A program made the translations under genes and the position numbers. Shown in pieces: positions 63,946-64,000 of a DNA stretch of 64,000 nucleotides; the stretch's first letter is position 1, and each line of letters begins with the position of its first letter. The notes beneath the pieces are model-generated. The model worked only from the letters and a program-made list of their open reading frames with translations. It made no database searches and was not told the DNA's origin. The DNA is from Aeromicrobium sp. (GTDB lineage: Bacteria; Actinomycetota; Actinomycetes; Propionibacteriales; Nocardioidaceae), in NCBI RefSeq assembly GCF_023146395.1, contig NZ_JAGLCD010000008.1, positions 124,001 through 188,000 on the forward strand, read 5' to 3'.

Positions 63946-64000
63946 CCGGTCTCCCGGCGACGGTCGGGACGCTCGCGAAGAACCTCGGCCGGAGGGGTTG

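Overview
This is a GC-rich bacterial chromosome segment, almost fully coding, with no rRNA, phage, insertion sequence or CRISPR. It points to a high-GC actinobacterium, most likely Nocardioidaceae and perhaps near Aeromicrobium. The supports are an SCO4848-type membrane protein and a DUF3151 protein, a class E sortase, lysine-tailed TopA, leaderless TANNNT promoters, and a right end (holB, topA, DUF1998 helicase, tad/flp genes, ssd, HAD-IB) that matches the Mycobacterium tuberculosis Rv3644c-Rv3661 neighbourhood. The genus is inference. No gene-free stretch exceeds about 300 bases.

Layout. 61-6180: complete Mrp/Mnh Na+/H+ antiporter operon (A with fused B, then C, D, E, F, G) with coupled starts. 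6182-11508: Fpg/Nei glycosylase, PhaC-like hydrolase, MntH, DEAD-box helicase, small GNAT. 11537-23735: purine genes in three blocks (purS-purQ; purB-purC with purD; purA), interleaved with an AIM24 protein, FadD, a CPA antiporter and an LPSTG surface protein. 23825-26499: lipid kinase, MATE exporter, DUF3151 protein. 26535-37090: a long leftward operon of the MSMEG_0565-0572 / Synechocystis sll0783-sll0788 (nit1C) type. 37314-44507: fba, FAD oxidoreductase, GNAT, trmH-type gene, pyrE, sortase, aminotransferase, a 37-residue membrane peptide, tRNA-Thr(CGT), chorismate mutase. 44512-53836: secreted peptidase, holB, tmk, lipoprotein, adenosine deaminase family gene, alpha/beta hydrolase, topA. 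53942-63945: methyltransferase, STAS protein, DUF1998 helicase, tad/flp pilus cluster, HAD hydrolase.

The main system is the nitrilase/radical-SAM operon. Its ten genes (amidohydrolase, 0572-type protein, radical SAM, GNAT-AIR-synthase fusion, nitrilase, 0570-type protein, flavin oxidoreductase, second nitrilase-fold protein, GT4 glycosyltransferase, acyl-adenylate ligase) are mostly translationally coupled. The first nitrilase has the Glu-Lys-Cys triad. The second has Asp in place of both Glu and Cys, so it looks like a pseudoenzyme kept inside the operon. The product of this cluster type is not known to me.

Outside the genes, five hairpin-forming repeats with GGCGGTG / CACCGCC ends sit just after gene 3' ends (9473, 12729, 19006, 43906, 50989). 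They form one dispersed family with three inner-arm subtypes. A promoter-hairpin unit with a CCCCCC loop near 42450 may be a small 6C-like RNA. At least ten genes have a TANNNT-type -10 box 6-7 nt before the start codon, so leaderless transcription is probably common.
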